NCBI GenBank assembly: GCA_023228185.1
Contig: JALOBQ010000014.1
Coordinates: 1 to 15,003, forward strand
Length of the DNA stretch: 15,003 nt
Source: Candidatus Omnitrophota bacterium
GTDB lineage: Bacteria > Omnitrophota > Gorgyraeia > Gygaellales > Profunditerraquicolaceae
Direction: 5' to 3'
Shown here: piece by piece, positions 1 to 7,894 of the stretch
Layout of the letters: the number at the start of each line of letters is the position of its first letter
Numbering within the stretch: position 1 is the first letter of the stretch
Program-made: the position numbers and the translations under genes
Notes under the pieces: generated by a model
What the model was told of the DNA's origin: nothing
Database searches by the model: none
The model's input: the letters and a program-made list of their open reading frames with translations, nothing else

Positions 1-611
1 TAACCGGCGTTAATGCCGCGCTTATGTTCCAAATAAAGTTGAGAAAGGCAGGTAGAAAGTTTACCGCTGTTTGGCCCAGGAGCAGTAACAATTACAATGG
101 GATTTTTAGTTTTGATATAATCATTCTTGCCAAAACCTTTATCGCTGACAATCGAAGGCACATCCGCCGGATACCCCGGGATGGGGTAATTCAAATAAAC
201 ATTTACGCCGCGGCGCTGTAACTTATTTTTAAAGATCACTGCCGAAGGCTGATTGGCAAAACGGGTGATCACAACCGCCAGGACATCCAAGCCCCATTTT
301 CTTAAATCATCAATCAACTTCAAAGTAGCCGCGTCATAGGTGATTCCAAAATCCCCGCGCACTCTGCCATTTTCAATATCGCCGGCATAAACCGCAAGCA
401 CTATATCGATCTTATCTTTCAAGCATTGTAAAAGGCGAATCTTTACATTAGGGTCATACCCGGGAAGCACGCGGGCGGCGTGATAATCAAAACAAAGTTT
501 TCCGCCAAACTCCAGATAAAGCTTGTTGTCAAATTTCTTTACCCTATCCAGAATAGCCTGCGTCTGCTCTTTAAGGTATTTCTCATTATCAAAACCTGTT
601 TTCTTAAGCAT
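1..611 (-). CDS. DUF1846 family protein, 5' part (runs off the left edge)
   Basis: Reading the complement leftward from ATG at 609-611 gives an uninterrupted 203-codon frame to the window edge, so only the N-terminal part is present. It resembles the DUF1846 family (about 500 residues), whose biochemical role I cannot state. Visible motifs are YLEFGGKLCFDYHAARVLPG near residues 32-51, a GDIENGRVRGDFGITYD stretch at 78-93, a VITRF segment near 114-118, and a P-loop-like APGPNSGKLSTC at 177-188 with G179 and K184, which hints at nucleotide or phosphate binding. An in-frame stop upstream and no other ATG between support the start. The ribosome binding site is weak (AGATAAA before ATG). Upstream lie an intrinsic terminator (691-731) and a promoter-like site (745-772). 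Family call is from recall of conserved motifs; function is unknown. Confidence 0.8.
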   Translation of the reverse strand, partial: MLKKTGFDNEKYLKEQTQAILDRVKKFDNKLYLEFGGKLCFDYHAARVLPGYDPNVKIRLLQCLKDKIDIVLAVYAGDIENGRVRGDFGITYDAATLKLIDDLRKWGLDVLAVVITRFANQPSAVIFKNKLQRRGVNVYLNYPIPGYPADVPSIVSDKGFGKNDYIKTKNPIVIVTAPGPNSGKLSTCLSQLYLEHKRGINAG

Positions 612-690
612 TTTATCTAATTTTAAGGCATCCCAAGCCGAGAAATACGGTTTTCAAATCAAAACGGTTCCTAAAAACAACTTTTATCAT

Positions 691-731
691 TAAAAAAAGC
701 GTTTAGCGCCGATAAACCGGCTCCTAAACGC
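691..731 (-). terminator. Rho-independent terminator between the HD-GYP gene and the DUF1846 gene
   Basis: On the minus strand an 8-bp stem (GCGTTTAG at 724-731 with CTAAACGC at 699-706) encloses a second 4-bp G+C stem (718-721 with 708-711), followed at once by seven T residues (698-692). It is well placed to end transcription of the HEAT/HD-GYP pair, whose last stop is at 784. It also lies between a promoter-like site and the DUF1846 start, so it could act as an attenuator. Confidence 0.8.
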
Positions 732-744
732 CTTGGTTTCTATA

Positions 745-772
745 ATTATAACATCCCACCGGTTGTTGTCAA
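745..772 (-). promoter_or_regulatory. Sigma70-like promoter upstream of the 691-731 hairpin
   Basis: The minus strand shows a perfect TTGACA (767-772), a 16-bp spacer and a perfect TATAAT (745-750). Predicted initiation near 738 would be only a few bases before the terminator hairpin, giving an RNA of roughly 45 nt unless polymerase reads through into the DUF1846 gene. The -35 extends to TTGACAACA, as at two other sites in the window. The sequence match is strong; use in the cell is inferred. Confidence 0.6.
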
Positions 773-783
773 TTTATTTCTAC

Positions 784-2136
784 CTATCTGATGATATTAT
801 CAATTAATGAGAGGTACTCTTTCCCCTCTTTCCATGGATCAAGGTAGCGCTGGATCTTTAAATCCTTACGTTCCGATAAATCAATTAACCCTCTATCTTG
901 CTGCGGAGCAATAATTTCAATTTTCGGCCTGAAAATATCCGACTCATTCTCTTGCCTGACCAGAGCAACCATGCCATTATCCAAAGATACAATCGCCCCC
1001 GGCGGCCAAACACCGATAATCCTAAAAAATCTGTCTAATAGCTCCGGCTCAAACGCTGAGCCTTTATCCTTGTTCATAATATTATAAACCAGATCCGGAG
1101 AATAATCCTGTTTGTAAACTCTCCTCTGCGACAAAGCGTCATAAACATCACAGATTGAAACAATCAAAGAAACAATATGCGGTTTTTTAGCAAAAGCAAT
1201 CCTGGGATAACCGCTAAGATCATATTTCAAATGGTGTTCAAAAGTAACGACCACTGGCAGCTGCCCGAGGCTATCGACATATTTAAGCATCATTTCCGCG
1301 CCCAGTAAAGTATGGCTTTTGATTTGATTAAACTCCTGTTCGATGAGTTTATCTTTTTTATTCAACACTTTTCGAGAGATGTAAAGCTTACCGATATCAT
1401 GAAATAACGCGGCAATCCCGATATTTAGAACTTCCTCTTTATCAAACCCTAAGCGTGAAGAAAAATGCATCGCGATAATGGAAACATTGAGCATATGCGT
1501 ATAAGTTTCCAGGCTGTATCTTTTTAGCGTCGCCAATTTCAAAATGTCGCTATCCTTATTGTTTAGATTCTCCACAATATTATTAATACTGGATTTAAGC
1601 GTAAGATGATCAATCTTTTCAGCATTAAGCGCGTTATCCAAAGCTAAAGAAACATCCCTAGCGGAATCATCATATAAACTAAGTTTCTTAATCGATTCCT
1701 GCGCCTGCTTGGCTAAACCATTTCCGTAAGCTTTCAGCTTACCCACATCGATATTGCGTATGCCTAACAGGGAAAGCTGCTCCTGTAAAGCAAGGGAAGA
1801 ATCATCTTTTTTACCGGAAATAAAAATAATAAATTTCTCAAGTTCATCTTTAGCCAAGCCACGGTAAAAAGCCAATCTTTCAATATTACGTTCTTTTAAA
1901 TAAATAATTGAAGGGTTCAGTAACTTACTTAAATCAAAAAGAATTTCTTTGCCAAAAGCCAACTCTTCACCAACAATACCGATGACAATCTCGTTTTGGC
2001 TGCTTAAAGCATCTTGAAAAACTAAATAGCTTCTATCAAGGGCTTTCTTAAACAAGACGTGCTCTGTGCCGTACATTTTAGCGCTCTGCAGGCAAGTAAA
2101 CAGTTCCCGTAATAATTCTTTTACTTTATCCAGCAT
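784..2136 (-). CDS. HD-GYP domain phosphodiesterase with a novel N-terminal domain
   Basis: A 450-residue cytoplasmic protein; no signal peptide or membrane segment is seen. Residues about 205-375 form an HD-GYP domain: H214, the HDIGK motif (H246, D247), KSH (H275), HH at 301-302 followed by GYP at 309-311, and D330 in CDVYDALS. HD-GYP enzymes bind two or three metal ions and hydrolyse cyclic di-GMP; the ligand set here looks intact, so activity is likely. Residues about 5-135 carry a domain also found at the N-terminus of the upstream gene (same spacing of YGTEH, VIGIVGEELAFGK and DELEKF). A tail of about 75 residues follows the HD-GYP domain. The start overlaps the end of the upstream gene by 11 bp, with an AGAGG ribosome binding site, so the two are translationally coupled. 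The activity of this particular protein is inferred. Confidence 0.88.
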   Translation of the reverse strand: MLDKVKELLRELFTCLQSAKMYGTEHVLFKKALDRSYLVFQDALSSQNEIVIGIVGEELAFGKEILFDLSKLLNPSIIYLKERNIERLAFYRGLAKDELEKFIIFISGKKDDSSLALQEQLSLLGIRNIDVGKLKAYGNGLAKQAQESIKKLSLYDDSARDVSLALDNALNAEKIDHLTLKSSINNIVENLNNKDSDILKLATLKRYSLETYTHMLNVSIIAMHFSSRLGFDKEEVLNIGIAALFHDIGKLYISRKVLNKKDKLIEQEFNQIKSHTLLGAEMMLKYVDSLGQLPVVVTFEHHLKYDLSGYPRIAFAKKPHIVSLIVSICDVYDALSQRRVYKQDYSPDLVYNIMNKDKGSAFEPELLDRFFRIIGVWPPGAIVSLDNGMVALVRQENESDIFRPKIEIIAPQQDRGLIDLSERKDLKIQRYLDPWKEGKEYLSLIDNIIR

Positions 2137-4051
2137 TCCAGCCTCTGATTATGGAAAAAGCGTTTTGACGAATCTGCCGATTCCAGAAAAACTTTTTTTT
2201 ACTTAGAAGCGTCAATTGTTGTATCGCTTCTTTTAAATCCAATTCCCAAATAATACGCATATTTTCCAAAGTAATTCTCTTTCTTTTATCCATACCCCAA
2301 GCAGTATTAAAAAGCGCCTCAATCGCGCGTGTCCTCTCCTGGACGGAAATTGAGATTATAGCAAGGGCTTCTTTACGGATTTCCGGAGCGTCAACGCTAA
2401 AAGTTGAATAAAGAAATTGGTAGTCCGGATTCGGCAGGCTACGCATTGCTTTAAGCGCTTCCAGTTTAATTAAAGAATTTGAAAAATTATAAATATATTT
2501 TAACGGCTGCGCGGCGAGATATGTTCCACAAGCGCTTAGAGCCGCGATTATCTTCTCAAGGAAATCTACGTTTGCCCGCCGGCTATCCAACTGTTTGTAA
2601 AACATACCCAAATCTTGGTTAGCCAAGCGCAAGAACCATTTTAAAACCAGCGGATCAAAAGTGTTGGCGGAAAATATTTTTCCCAGGTAGAATTCATACG
2701 GCTTCGAAGACGTTTTAACCCAATCACTTAAATCTTTAAACTCCTCCGGTAAAGCGCCGGCAAAAAGTAACTCTTCAACAAAAATGGATATCTTACTTTC
2801 CTGCGCGGCAAATACTCCGGGAGTGATTTTCTGCTTATTTAAAAAGAAAGCCCAAAGGTCTTTCAAATAAACTAAATCTTTATCTTTAATCGCTGAATCA
2901 ATTTCTTTATCTAAATTCTCCAGAATAAAGCCGGATTGCTTTAACTCAGTATCATAATCATAACTAAGCAAACTAAGCAGTATATAACGAAAATTTGTTT
3001 TAAGTTTTGTACGGTCAAAAATTATTGCCCCGGAACAAACCATATCTTTGCTTAAATAATTCAATGTATTCCTATAAACAAGGGAGACGGAATTATTCTG
3101 CGGCGAGGCGAACAGTTCCTGAATCTTCTTAACGACTTTAGGGTTATTTTTTAGAACACCGGAATCACTGATCATCTGAAACAGGTTGTCGGCAAATTCT
3201 TTTTGCCTATTTTTATCCGAAATCTTGGCAAAAAGCTGCAAGCTCAAATTATCAAACTGTTCCTCATTTAAAAGGCCTTCCCAGAGCAGCGCCGAGAAAT
3301 CTTCCTTGCTCAAATTGCCAAAAATATCCCTAACTTTACTTAACTTTTCATCGCTTAACGAAGACTTATTTTGTAATAACCAAAAGAAGATATCCCGGAT
3401 ACATTTATTAAACTTAGAGATATCTTTACTTTTTAAGTAAATAAGGAAATCCTTCAAGGTTTGCGCAATGCCACTATTTGAGAAAAACTCCTCCTGATTT
3501 ATTTTTTTCAACACCTGGGAAAAATTATTCACTAGGCCTTCAACTTTTGACAGGTCTTCATTGTCAGATACTTCTTTAAGCAAGGATCCCCAGATATCCA
3601 AATTGCCCTGGCCTTTTTCCTGCAGTAAAGAAGAATAATCCAGTTCTTCAATCTGAAAATGTTTGAAGTTTTTAAAGCTTACAATCTGCGTTATACCGCC
3701 GGCTTTCAAAATATCTTTTTGGGACATTGAAACCGTAAAAAGGAATTGAATTAACTCATCTGTATTAAAGCCGGGTAAGATTTTAATGCTTTTAATCTTA
3801 CGCTGATGCATAATCCGCGCTAATTCATCGTGTAAACCCGCCTGTTGCCAGGTTTTGCCACCGGCGACCAAAGCAGTATCAGTTACTCCGATAATAAACG
3901 GATTAATCGTATGCAAAACAAGATCCAGTTTTAATGTAAGTTCCTGGGAGGATTTTAAAAAATAGGGATGATCTTTGGAATAAGAAAAAGCATTGGTCAG
4001 CGTAACTCTGAGGGCGCGGAAAAAATCTGATAATAACTGTTCGTTATTCAC
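2126..4051 (-). CDS. Hypothetical HEAT-like repeat protein sharing its N-terminal domain with the HD-GYP protein
   Basis: A 641-residue, probably soluble, helix-rich protein of unknown function. Residues about 1-140 match the N-terminal region of the downstream HD-GYP protein almost without gaps: YSKDH (24-28), IIGVTDTALVAGG (53-65), HQRKIKSI (82-89) and TDELIQFL (97-104). The middle is long amphipathic helix. About residues 520-640 look like HEAT-type repeats (for example PEIRKEALAIISISV), usually a protein-protein interaction scaffold. The start is a GTG at 4049-4051 with no clear ribosome binding site; no better in-frame start was found. It overlaps the HD-GYP gene by 11 bp, so the two probably act together, perhaps in a cyclic di-GMP related complex. 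That role is an inference from coupling and the shared domain only. Confidence 0.8.
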   Translation of the reverse strand: MNNEQLLSDFFRALRVTLTNAFSYSKDHPYFLKSSQELTLKLDLVLHTINPFIIGVTDTALVAGGKTWQQAGLHDELARIMHQRKIKSIKILPGFNTDELIQFLFTVSMSQKDILKAGGITQIVSFKNFKHFQIEELDYSSLLQEKGQGNLDIWGSLLKEVSDNEDLSKVEGLVNNFSQVLKKINQEEFFSNSGIAQTLKDFLIYLKSKDISKFNKCIRDIFFWLLQNKSSLSDEKLSKVRDIFGNLSKEDFSALLWEGLLNEEQFDNLSLQLFAKISDKNRQKEFADNLFQMISDSGVLKNNPKVVKKIQELFASPQNNSVSLVYRNTLNYLSKDMVCSGAIIFDRTKLKTNFRYILLSLLSYDYDTELKQSGFILENLDKEIDSAIKDKDLVYLKDLWAFFLNKQKITPGVFAAQESKISIFVEELLFAGALPEEFKDLSDWVKTSSKPYEFYLGKIFSANTFDPLVLKWFLRLANQDLGMFYKQLDSRRANVDFLEKIIAALSACGTYLAAQPLKYIYNFSNSLIKLEALKAMRSLPNPDYQFLYSTFSVDAPEIRKEALAIISISVQERTRAIEALFNTAWGMDKRKRITLENMRIIWELDLKEAIQQLTLLSKKKFFWNRQIRQNAFSIIRGWNAG

Positions 4052-4102
4052 GCTGGTATTTTACAACTTTACAACACCTGCTGCAACTACAATTATAAAA
4101 AA

Positions 4103-4189
4103 TAGGGACGGTTATTAACTTAATCTAAAAGTGTCCCCTTTAGCTATCAATTAGGGGACACACCTAAATGCAGTTGAGAACCGTCCCTA
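4103..4189. repeat. REP-like imperfect palindrome, copy A (after gdhA)
   Basis: An 87-base foldback. The outer arms TAGGGACGGTT (4103-4113) and AACCGTCCCTA (4179-4189) pair over 11 bp, and the inner arms GTGTCCCCT (4131-4139) and AGGGGACAC (4153-4161) over 9 bp, with imperfect pairing between. Bases 4155-4189 are the exact reverse complement of 9174-9208 in copy B. On the minus strand the palindrome starts 3 bases after the gdhA stop and is followed by TTTTTT (4097-4102), so it can serve as the gdhA terminator. A TATAAT (4092-4097, minus) lies just beyond, but no convincing -35 accompanies it. Similar GGGAC palindromes are associated with REP/RAYT transposases elsewhere; no transposase is present here. 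Confidence 0.85.
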
Positions 4190-4192
4190 CTA

Positions 4193-5530
4193 TTACACTA
4201 AACCCTGGCTGAGCATCGCGTCAGCTACTTTAACAAATCCGGCGATATTAGCTCCGTTAACATAATTAATATACCCGGATTCTTTACCGTATTTAACGCA
4301 CTGCTGGTGTATGGCAATCATAATATTATGTAACCTCGTATCCACCTCTTCACGAGTCCAGGATAACCTGAGGCTATTCTGGCTCATTTCTAATCCTGAA
4401 GTAGCTACGCCGCCGGCATTCGATGCCTTACCGGGCGCGTAAAGAATCTTGGCTTTCTGAAATACTTCTACGCCTTCGGCAGTAGTAGGCATATTCGCGC
4501 CTTCAGCGACAGCGATACAACCATTTTTAATTAAGGTTTTGGCGTCACTGGCATCAATTTCATTTTGAGTGGCGCAAGGAAAAGCTACATCGCATTTTAC
4601 GTTCCAAGGCCTTTCTTTTTCGAAATATTTACAGTTGAATTCTTTGGCGCATTCCTTGATCCTGCCGCGTTTCACATTCTTTAAGTTCAACACGCAGCTA
4701 AGTTCTTTTTTATCAATACCGTCCTTATCGTAAATATAACCATCGGAATCGGACAAAGTGACTACCTTAGCTCCCAGCTCAATAAGTTTCTCAACCGTGT
4801 ATTGAGCGACATTACCGGAACCGGATACCGCGCAAACCTTACCTTTTAAAGAATCTCCCTTTGTTTTAAGCATTTCTTCGGCAAAATACACGCAGCCATA
4901 ACCGGTAGCTTCCGGCCTAATCAAACTGCCGCCCCAATTAAGGCCTTTACCCGTAAGCACGCCTGAGAATTCGTTGCGTAATCTCTTATACTGGCCGAAT
5001 AAATAACCAATCTCGCGGCCGCCAACGCCGATATCACCGGCAGGCACATCGGTATTCGGGCCGATATACTTTATTAATTCCGTCATAAAACTCTGGCAAA
5101 ATTTCATTACCTCATTATCCGACTTTCCCTTGGGGTCGAAATCTGAACCGCCTTTTGCTCCGCCCATCGGTAAAGTAGTAAGCGCGTTTTTAAAAACCTG
5201 TTCAAAAGCTAAAAACTTCAGTATTCCTATGTTCACGCTTGGATGCAGCCTCAAGCCGCCTTTGTAAGGGCCGATCGCGCTATTCATCTGAATGCGAAAG
5301 CCGCGGTTGATCTGAACTTCCCCCTGATCATCAAGCCAGGGAACGCGAAAAATTATTACCCTTTCCGGCTCAATCATTTTTTCTAATATTTTAGCCTTCT
5401 GATATTGAGGATTTTTTTCAATAAAAGGCATTACCGACTCAACAACTTCGCGCACCGCCTGGTGAAATTCCTTTTCACCGGGGTTCTTGCTTACCACGAG
5501 ATCCATAAACTCTTCGATTTTTTTAGGCAT
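4193..5530 (-). CDS. gdhA: NADP-type glutamate dehydrogenase
   Basis: A 445-residue enzyme of normal length for the small hexameric glutamate dehydrogenases, which interconvert 2-oxoglutarate plus ammonium and glutamate in the cytoplasm. The substrate site is visible: K90 in GPYKGG, K114 in VFKNAL, catalytic K126 in GGAKGGSDFDPKG and D166 in PAGDIGVGG. The Rossmann coenzyme motif is SGSGNVA (236-242), followed by LSDSDG (259-264), of the kind seen in NADP(H)-dependent members; coenzyme choice is inferred. The start overlaps the end of nfnB by 8 bp, with AAGGAGAG as ribosome binding site, so gdhA is the last gene of an nfnA-nfnB-gdhA operon. The NADPH-linked Nfn complex next to it fits supply of NADPH for ammonium assimilation, or the reverse during amino acid fermentation. 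Confidence 0.96.
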   Translation of the reverse strand: MPKKIEEFMDLVVSKNPGEKEFHQAVREVVESVMPFIEKNPQYQKAKILEKMIEPERVIIFRVPWLDDQGEVQINRGFRIQMNSAIGPYKGGLRLHPSVNIGILKFLAFEQVFKNALTTLPMGGAKGGSDFDPKGKSDNEVMKFCQSFMTELIKYIGPNTDVPAGDIGVGGREIGYLFGQYKRLRNEFSGVLTGKGLNWGGSLIRPEATGYGCVYFAEEMLKTKGDSLKGKVCAVSGSGNVAQYTVEKLIELGAKVVTLSDSDGYIYDKDGIDKKELSCVLNLKNVKRGRIKECAKEFNCKYFEKERPWNVKCDVAFPCATQNEIDASDAKTLIKNGCIAVAEGANMPTTAEGVEVFQKAKILYAPGKASNAGGVATSGLEMSQNSLRLSWTREEVDTRLHNIMIAIHQQCVKYGKESGYINYVNGANIAGFVKVADAMLSQGLV

Positions 5531-6959
5531 TGCTACTCTCCTTTTTTAAAAGTTGATTAATTATTGTTTGAGCGGCTTTTTTGGCCATACCCATTGCTTC
5601 AATAACCGTACCTTCACCGCCAACAATATCTCCGCCGGCAAAAACACCCTTGATGGAACTTTCCATAGTTTCAGAGTCGACGATGACATCTGAATACTGA
5701 TTTGTTTTTAATTCCGGCGTCGCATTGATCAAAATCTGGTTTGCTTTTAACCCTACCGCGATCACGCACAAATCGCAGTCAATTTGAAATTCACTTCCTT
5801 CTATGATCACCGGCCTTCTTCTGCCTGAACTATCCGGTTCTCCTAATTTAGACCTCAAACAGGCCAATGATTTGACAAAACCCTGATCATCCCCGATAAA
5901 TTCTTTTGGCTGAACTAAAAACTCAAATTTTATTCCTTCTTGCCTGGCATGCTCAATCTCAAGCCGCCGAGCCGGCATCTCTATTTCCGTGCGCCGATAA
6001 ACCACTGTGGTATTTAGCGGCAGGCCGTTAATCTTCTGCAACCTCAAAGCAACGCGGGCAGAATCCATGGCGGTATTCCCGCCGCCGACAATCAAAACAT
6101 TTCTGCCGATATTAACCGGGGTGTGAAATTCCGGAAATTTATAAGCGGACATTAAATTTACCCGCGTAAGAAATTCATTCACTGAATAAATATTGCAAAG
6201 ATTTTCACCCTTAACACCTAAAAAGGACGGCACGCCGGCGCCTAAACCTAAAAATATTTTCGCGTAACCTTGAGCAAACAACTCTTCAATCGTTTTGGCT
6301 TTCCCAACAAGAAAATTAGTGATAAAATTCACGCCTAACTTCTTGAGATAATTTATCTCGAAATCCAAAACATCCGCCGGAAGCCTAAAAGGCGGAATAC
6401 CATACCTTAAAACTCCGCCGGTTTTATGCAAACTTTCGAAGATATCAACCTTTACGCCTTTGCGGGCCAATTCTCCGGCGCAACATAATCCCGCCGGTCC
6501 GGAACCAACCACCGCGACTTTAAACTTGGATAATTCTTTTTTATTTTCTACTTTCGTATTGATCTGGTTATCCCGCGCGTAATCTCCGGCAAAGCGCTCC
6601 AAGAAATGAATATTGATTGCCTGCTCTGAAGCGAATACTGAACCTTTTTTAGTGAGGATACAGGCCTTGCGGCACTGATATTCAGCCGGGCAGACCCTTC
6701 CGCAAATAGAAGGAAAATTACTCTTCTCTTTAATCGTAAGATACGCCGCCTGATAATCCTTTTGCTTGATTTGATAAATAAATTTCTTTATATCAATGCC
6801 TACCGGGCAACCCGCGCTGCAAAGCGGATTTTTACATTGCAGGCAGCGGGAAGCTTCTAATAAAGCTTCTTCTTCAGAGTAGCCTTTGACTACTTCCTGG
6901 AAATTACCGATTCTTATTTCCGGGCTTACTTCCCTGGCTTTTACTGGTTCTTTACTCAT
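5523..6959 (-). CDS. nfnB: NfnB-type NADPH-dependent flavoprotein (large subunit; GltD family)
   Basis: With the start at ATG 6957-6959 the protein has 478 residues, close to the usual size of NfnB/GltD-like subunits. Two cysteine groups in the N-terminal part (C39, C42, C47, C51 and C86, C90, C96, C100) would hold two [4Fe-4S] clusters. FAD binding is marked by GSGPAG (152-157), NADPH binding by GGGNTA (292-297), and the second FAD contact by AGGD (441-444). With NfnA it would form the bifurcating NADH-dependent reduced ferredoxin:NADP+ oxidoreductase. The longer frame from 7100 adds 47 atypical residues inside nfnA and is rejected; the chosen start lies 4 bp after the nfnA stop and fits coupled translation. 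The family also includes glutamate synthase small subunits and sulfide dehydrogenase SudA; the adjacent NfnA favours Nfn. Confidence 0.88.
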   Translation of the reverse strand: MSKEPVKAREVSPEIRIGNFQEVVKGYSEEEALLEASRCLQCKNPLCSAGCPVGIDIKKFIYQIKQKDYQAAYLTIKEKSNFPSICGRVCPAEYQCRKACILTKKGSVFASEQAINIHFLERFAGDYARDNQINTKVENKKELSKFKVAVVGSGPAGLCCAGELARKGVKVDIFESLHKTGGVLRYGIPPFRLPADVLDFEINYLKKLGVNFITNFLVGKAKTIEELFAQGYAKIFLGLGAGVPSFLGVKGENLCNIYSVNEFLTRVNLMSAYKFPEFHTPVNIGRNVLIVGGGNTAMDSARVALRLQKINGLPLNTTVVYRRTEIEMPARRLEIEHARQEGIKFEFLVQPKEFIGDDQGFVKSLACLRSKLGEPDSSGRRRPVIIEGSEFQIDCDLCVIAVGLKANQILINATPELKTNQYSDVIVDSETMESSIKGVFAGGDIVGGEGTVIEAMGMAKKAAQTIINQLLKKESSNA

Positions 6960-6963
6960 CGTT

Positions 6964-7794
6964 TTAAGATTTTGGAAAAAGATTACAAATATGTTTTTCC
7001 TGGACAGTATAAACTTTATTTCTCTTCTCAAGTTCTTCCCAATCAACACCAAAGCCGTCAAAATCCGGGCCATCAACACAGCTAAATTTGACTTTGTCAA
7101 AAACAGTTACCCGACAGCAGCCGCACATTCCTGTAGCATCAACCATTAACGCGTTAAGCGAAACCAGAGTTTTAACGTTAAATTCCTTGCTCACTGAAAC
7201 TATGCGCTTCATCATTGGAATCGGCCCAACAGCATAAACCAAATCATATTTATCTTTAGCTAAAAGAACTTTGAGCATATCAGTAGTAAAACCTTTTTTG
7301 CCGTAAGAACCGTCATCAGTCATAATATAAATTTCATCAGAAGCGCTTTTAAGCTCCGTTTCCAAGATAAGCAGATCTTTGCTGCGCGAGCCAAGAATAG
7401 TAGTAATCTGATTGCCTGCCTGCTTTAAGGCACGAGCAATCGGAAGGATCTCGGCAATCCCCACGCCTCCACCAACCAAAATTACCTTACCGAATTTCTT
7501 TATTTCCGTGGGATGGCCCAATGGCCCGACTAATGAATAAAGACAGTCACCGGGATTTAACTTGCCCAAACTTTTAGTGGTAAAACCGGCTTCCTGGAAG
7601 ATTAGGCTGACTATCCCCTTTTCCTTATCGGTATTTACCAGTGTCAACGGGATCCTTTCGCCATTTTCGCTGACCATCAGCATAATAAACTGCCCTGGCA
7701 AAGCTTTCGCGGCAATATCAGGAGAAAAGATATCTAATTGCGTGATCTTTACCCCGCCAACCTGATTAATTGTCTTTTTATTGATTATTTTCAT
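6964..7794 (-). CDS. nfnA: NfnA-type ferredoxin-NADP+ reductase subunit (small subunit)
   Basis: A 276-residue protein of the ferredoxin reductase family. The FAD domain is N-terminal, with RIPLTLVN at 47-54; the NAD(H) domain has LVGGGVGIAEILP at 106-118; the C-terminal part carries a [2Fe-2S] site, C224, C227 and C239 in GMCGCCR and FSCVDGP. D219, five residues before C224, corresponds to the aspartate reported as the fourth cluster ligand in Thermotoga maritima NfnA. C226 is an additional cysteine where relatives usually have alanine. NfnA pairs with NfnB, encoded 4 bp downstream, for flavin-based electron bifurcation between NADH, ferredoxin and NADPH. The ribosome binding site is weak. 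A terminator and a promoter-like site lie upstream. The alternative, a sulfide dehydrogenase SudB subunit, cannot be excluded from sequence alone. Confidence 0.88.
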   Translation of the reverse strand: MKIINKKTINQVGGVKITQLDIFSPDIAAKALPGQFIMLMVSENGERIPLTLVNTDKEKGIVSLIFQEAGFTTKSLGKLNPGDCLYSLVGPLGHPTEIKKFGKVILVGGGVGIAEILPIARALKQAGNQITTILGSRSKDLLILETELKSASDEIYIMTDDGSYGKKGFTTDMLKVLLAKDKYDLVYAVGPIPMMKRIVSVSKEFNVKTLVSLNALMVDATGMCGCCRVTVFDKVKFSCVDGPDFDGFGVDWEELEKRNKVYTVQEKHICNLFPKS

Positions 7795-7831
7795 ATCTTA
7801 TTTTGCCTAATTTTTATGCAAAGTAATGAAT

Positions 7832-7867
7832 AAAAAAAGACGCCCGAATAACTTTCCGGACGTCTTT
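7832..7867 (-). terminator. Rho-independent terminator between hydF and nfnA
   Basis: On the minus strand AAAGACG (left arm, CGTCTTT at 7861-7867 on plus) pairs with CGTCTTT (7836-7842), and after one mismatch CCG pairs with CGG, with a loop of about 10 bases and a run of seven T (7838-7832). It can end the hydGEF transcript. It also lies about 20 bp downstream of the predicted start of the 7895-7923 promoter and 38 bp before nfnA, so it could attenuate nfn expression. Confidence 0.75.
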
Positions 7868-7894
7868 GTCCTATCGTTAAACTAAAACAAAAAT

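Noticed and set aside
647..668. Repeated ACGGT around an AAAAC/GTTTT inverted repeat upstream of the DUF1846 gene, as an operator
   Set aside because: The arms are only 5 bp of A+T-rich sequence and there is no second copy elsewhere, so chance is a sufficient explanation.
4092..4119. Promoter for the HEAT-like gene at TATAAT 4092-4097
   Set aside because: The -10 is perfect, but the best -35 at acceptable spacing (TTAATA or GTTAAT) is poor and lies within the REP-like arm; the T-run and -10 overlap a likely terminator tail.
6960..7100. Longer nfnB start at 7100
   Set aside because: The extra 47 residues lie inside nfnA in another frame and are unlike any NfnB N-terminus; ATG at 6957-6959, 4 bp after the nfnA stop, gives the normal length.
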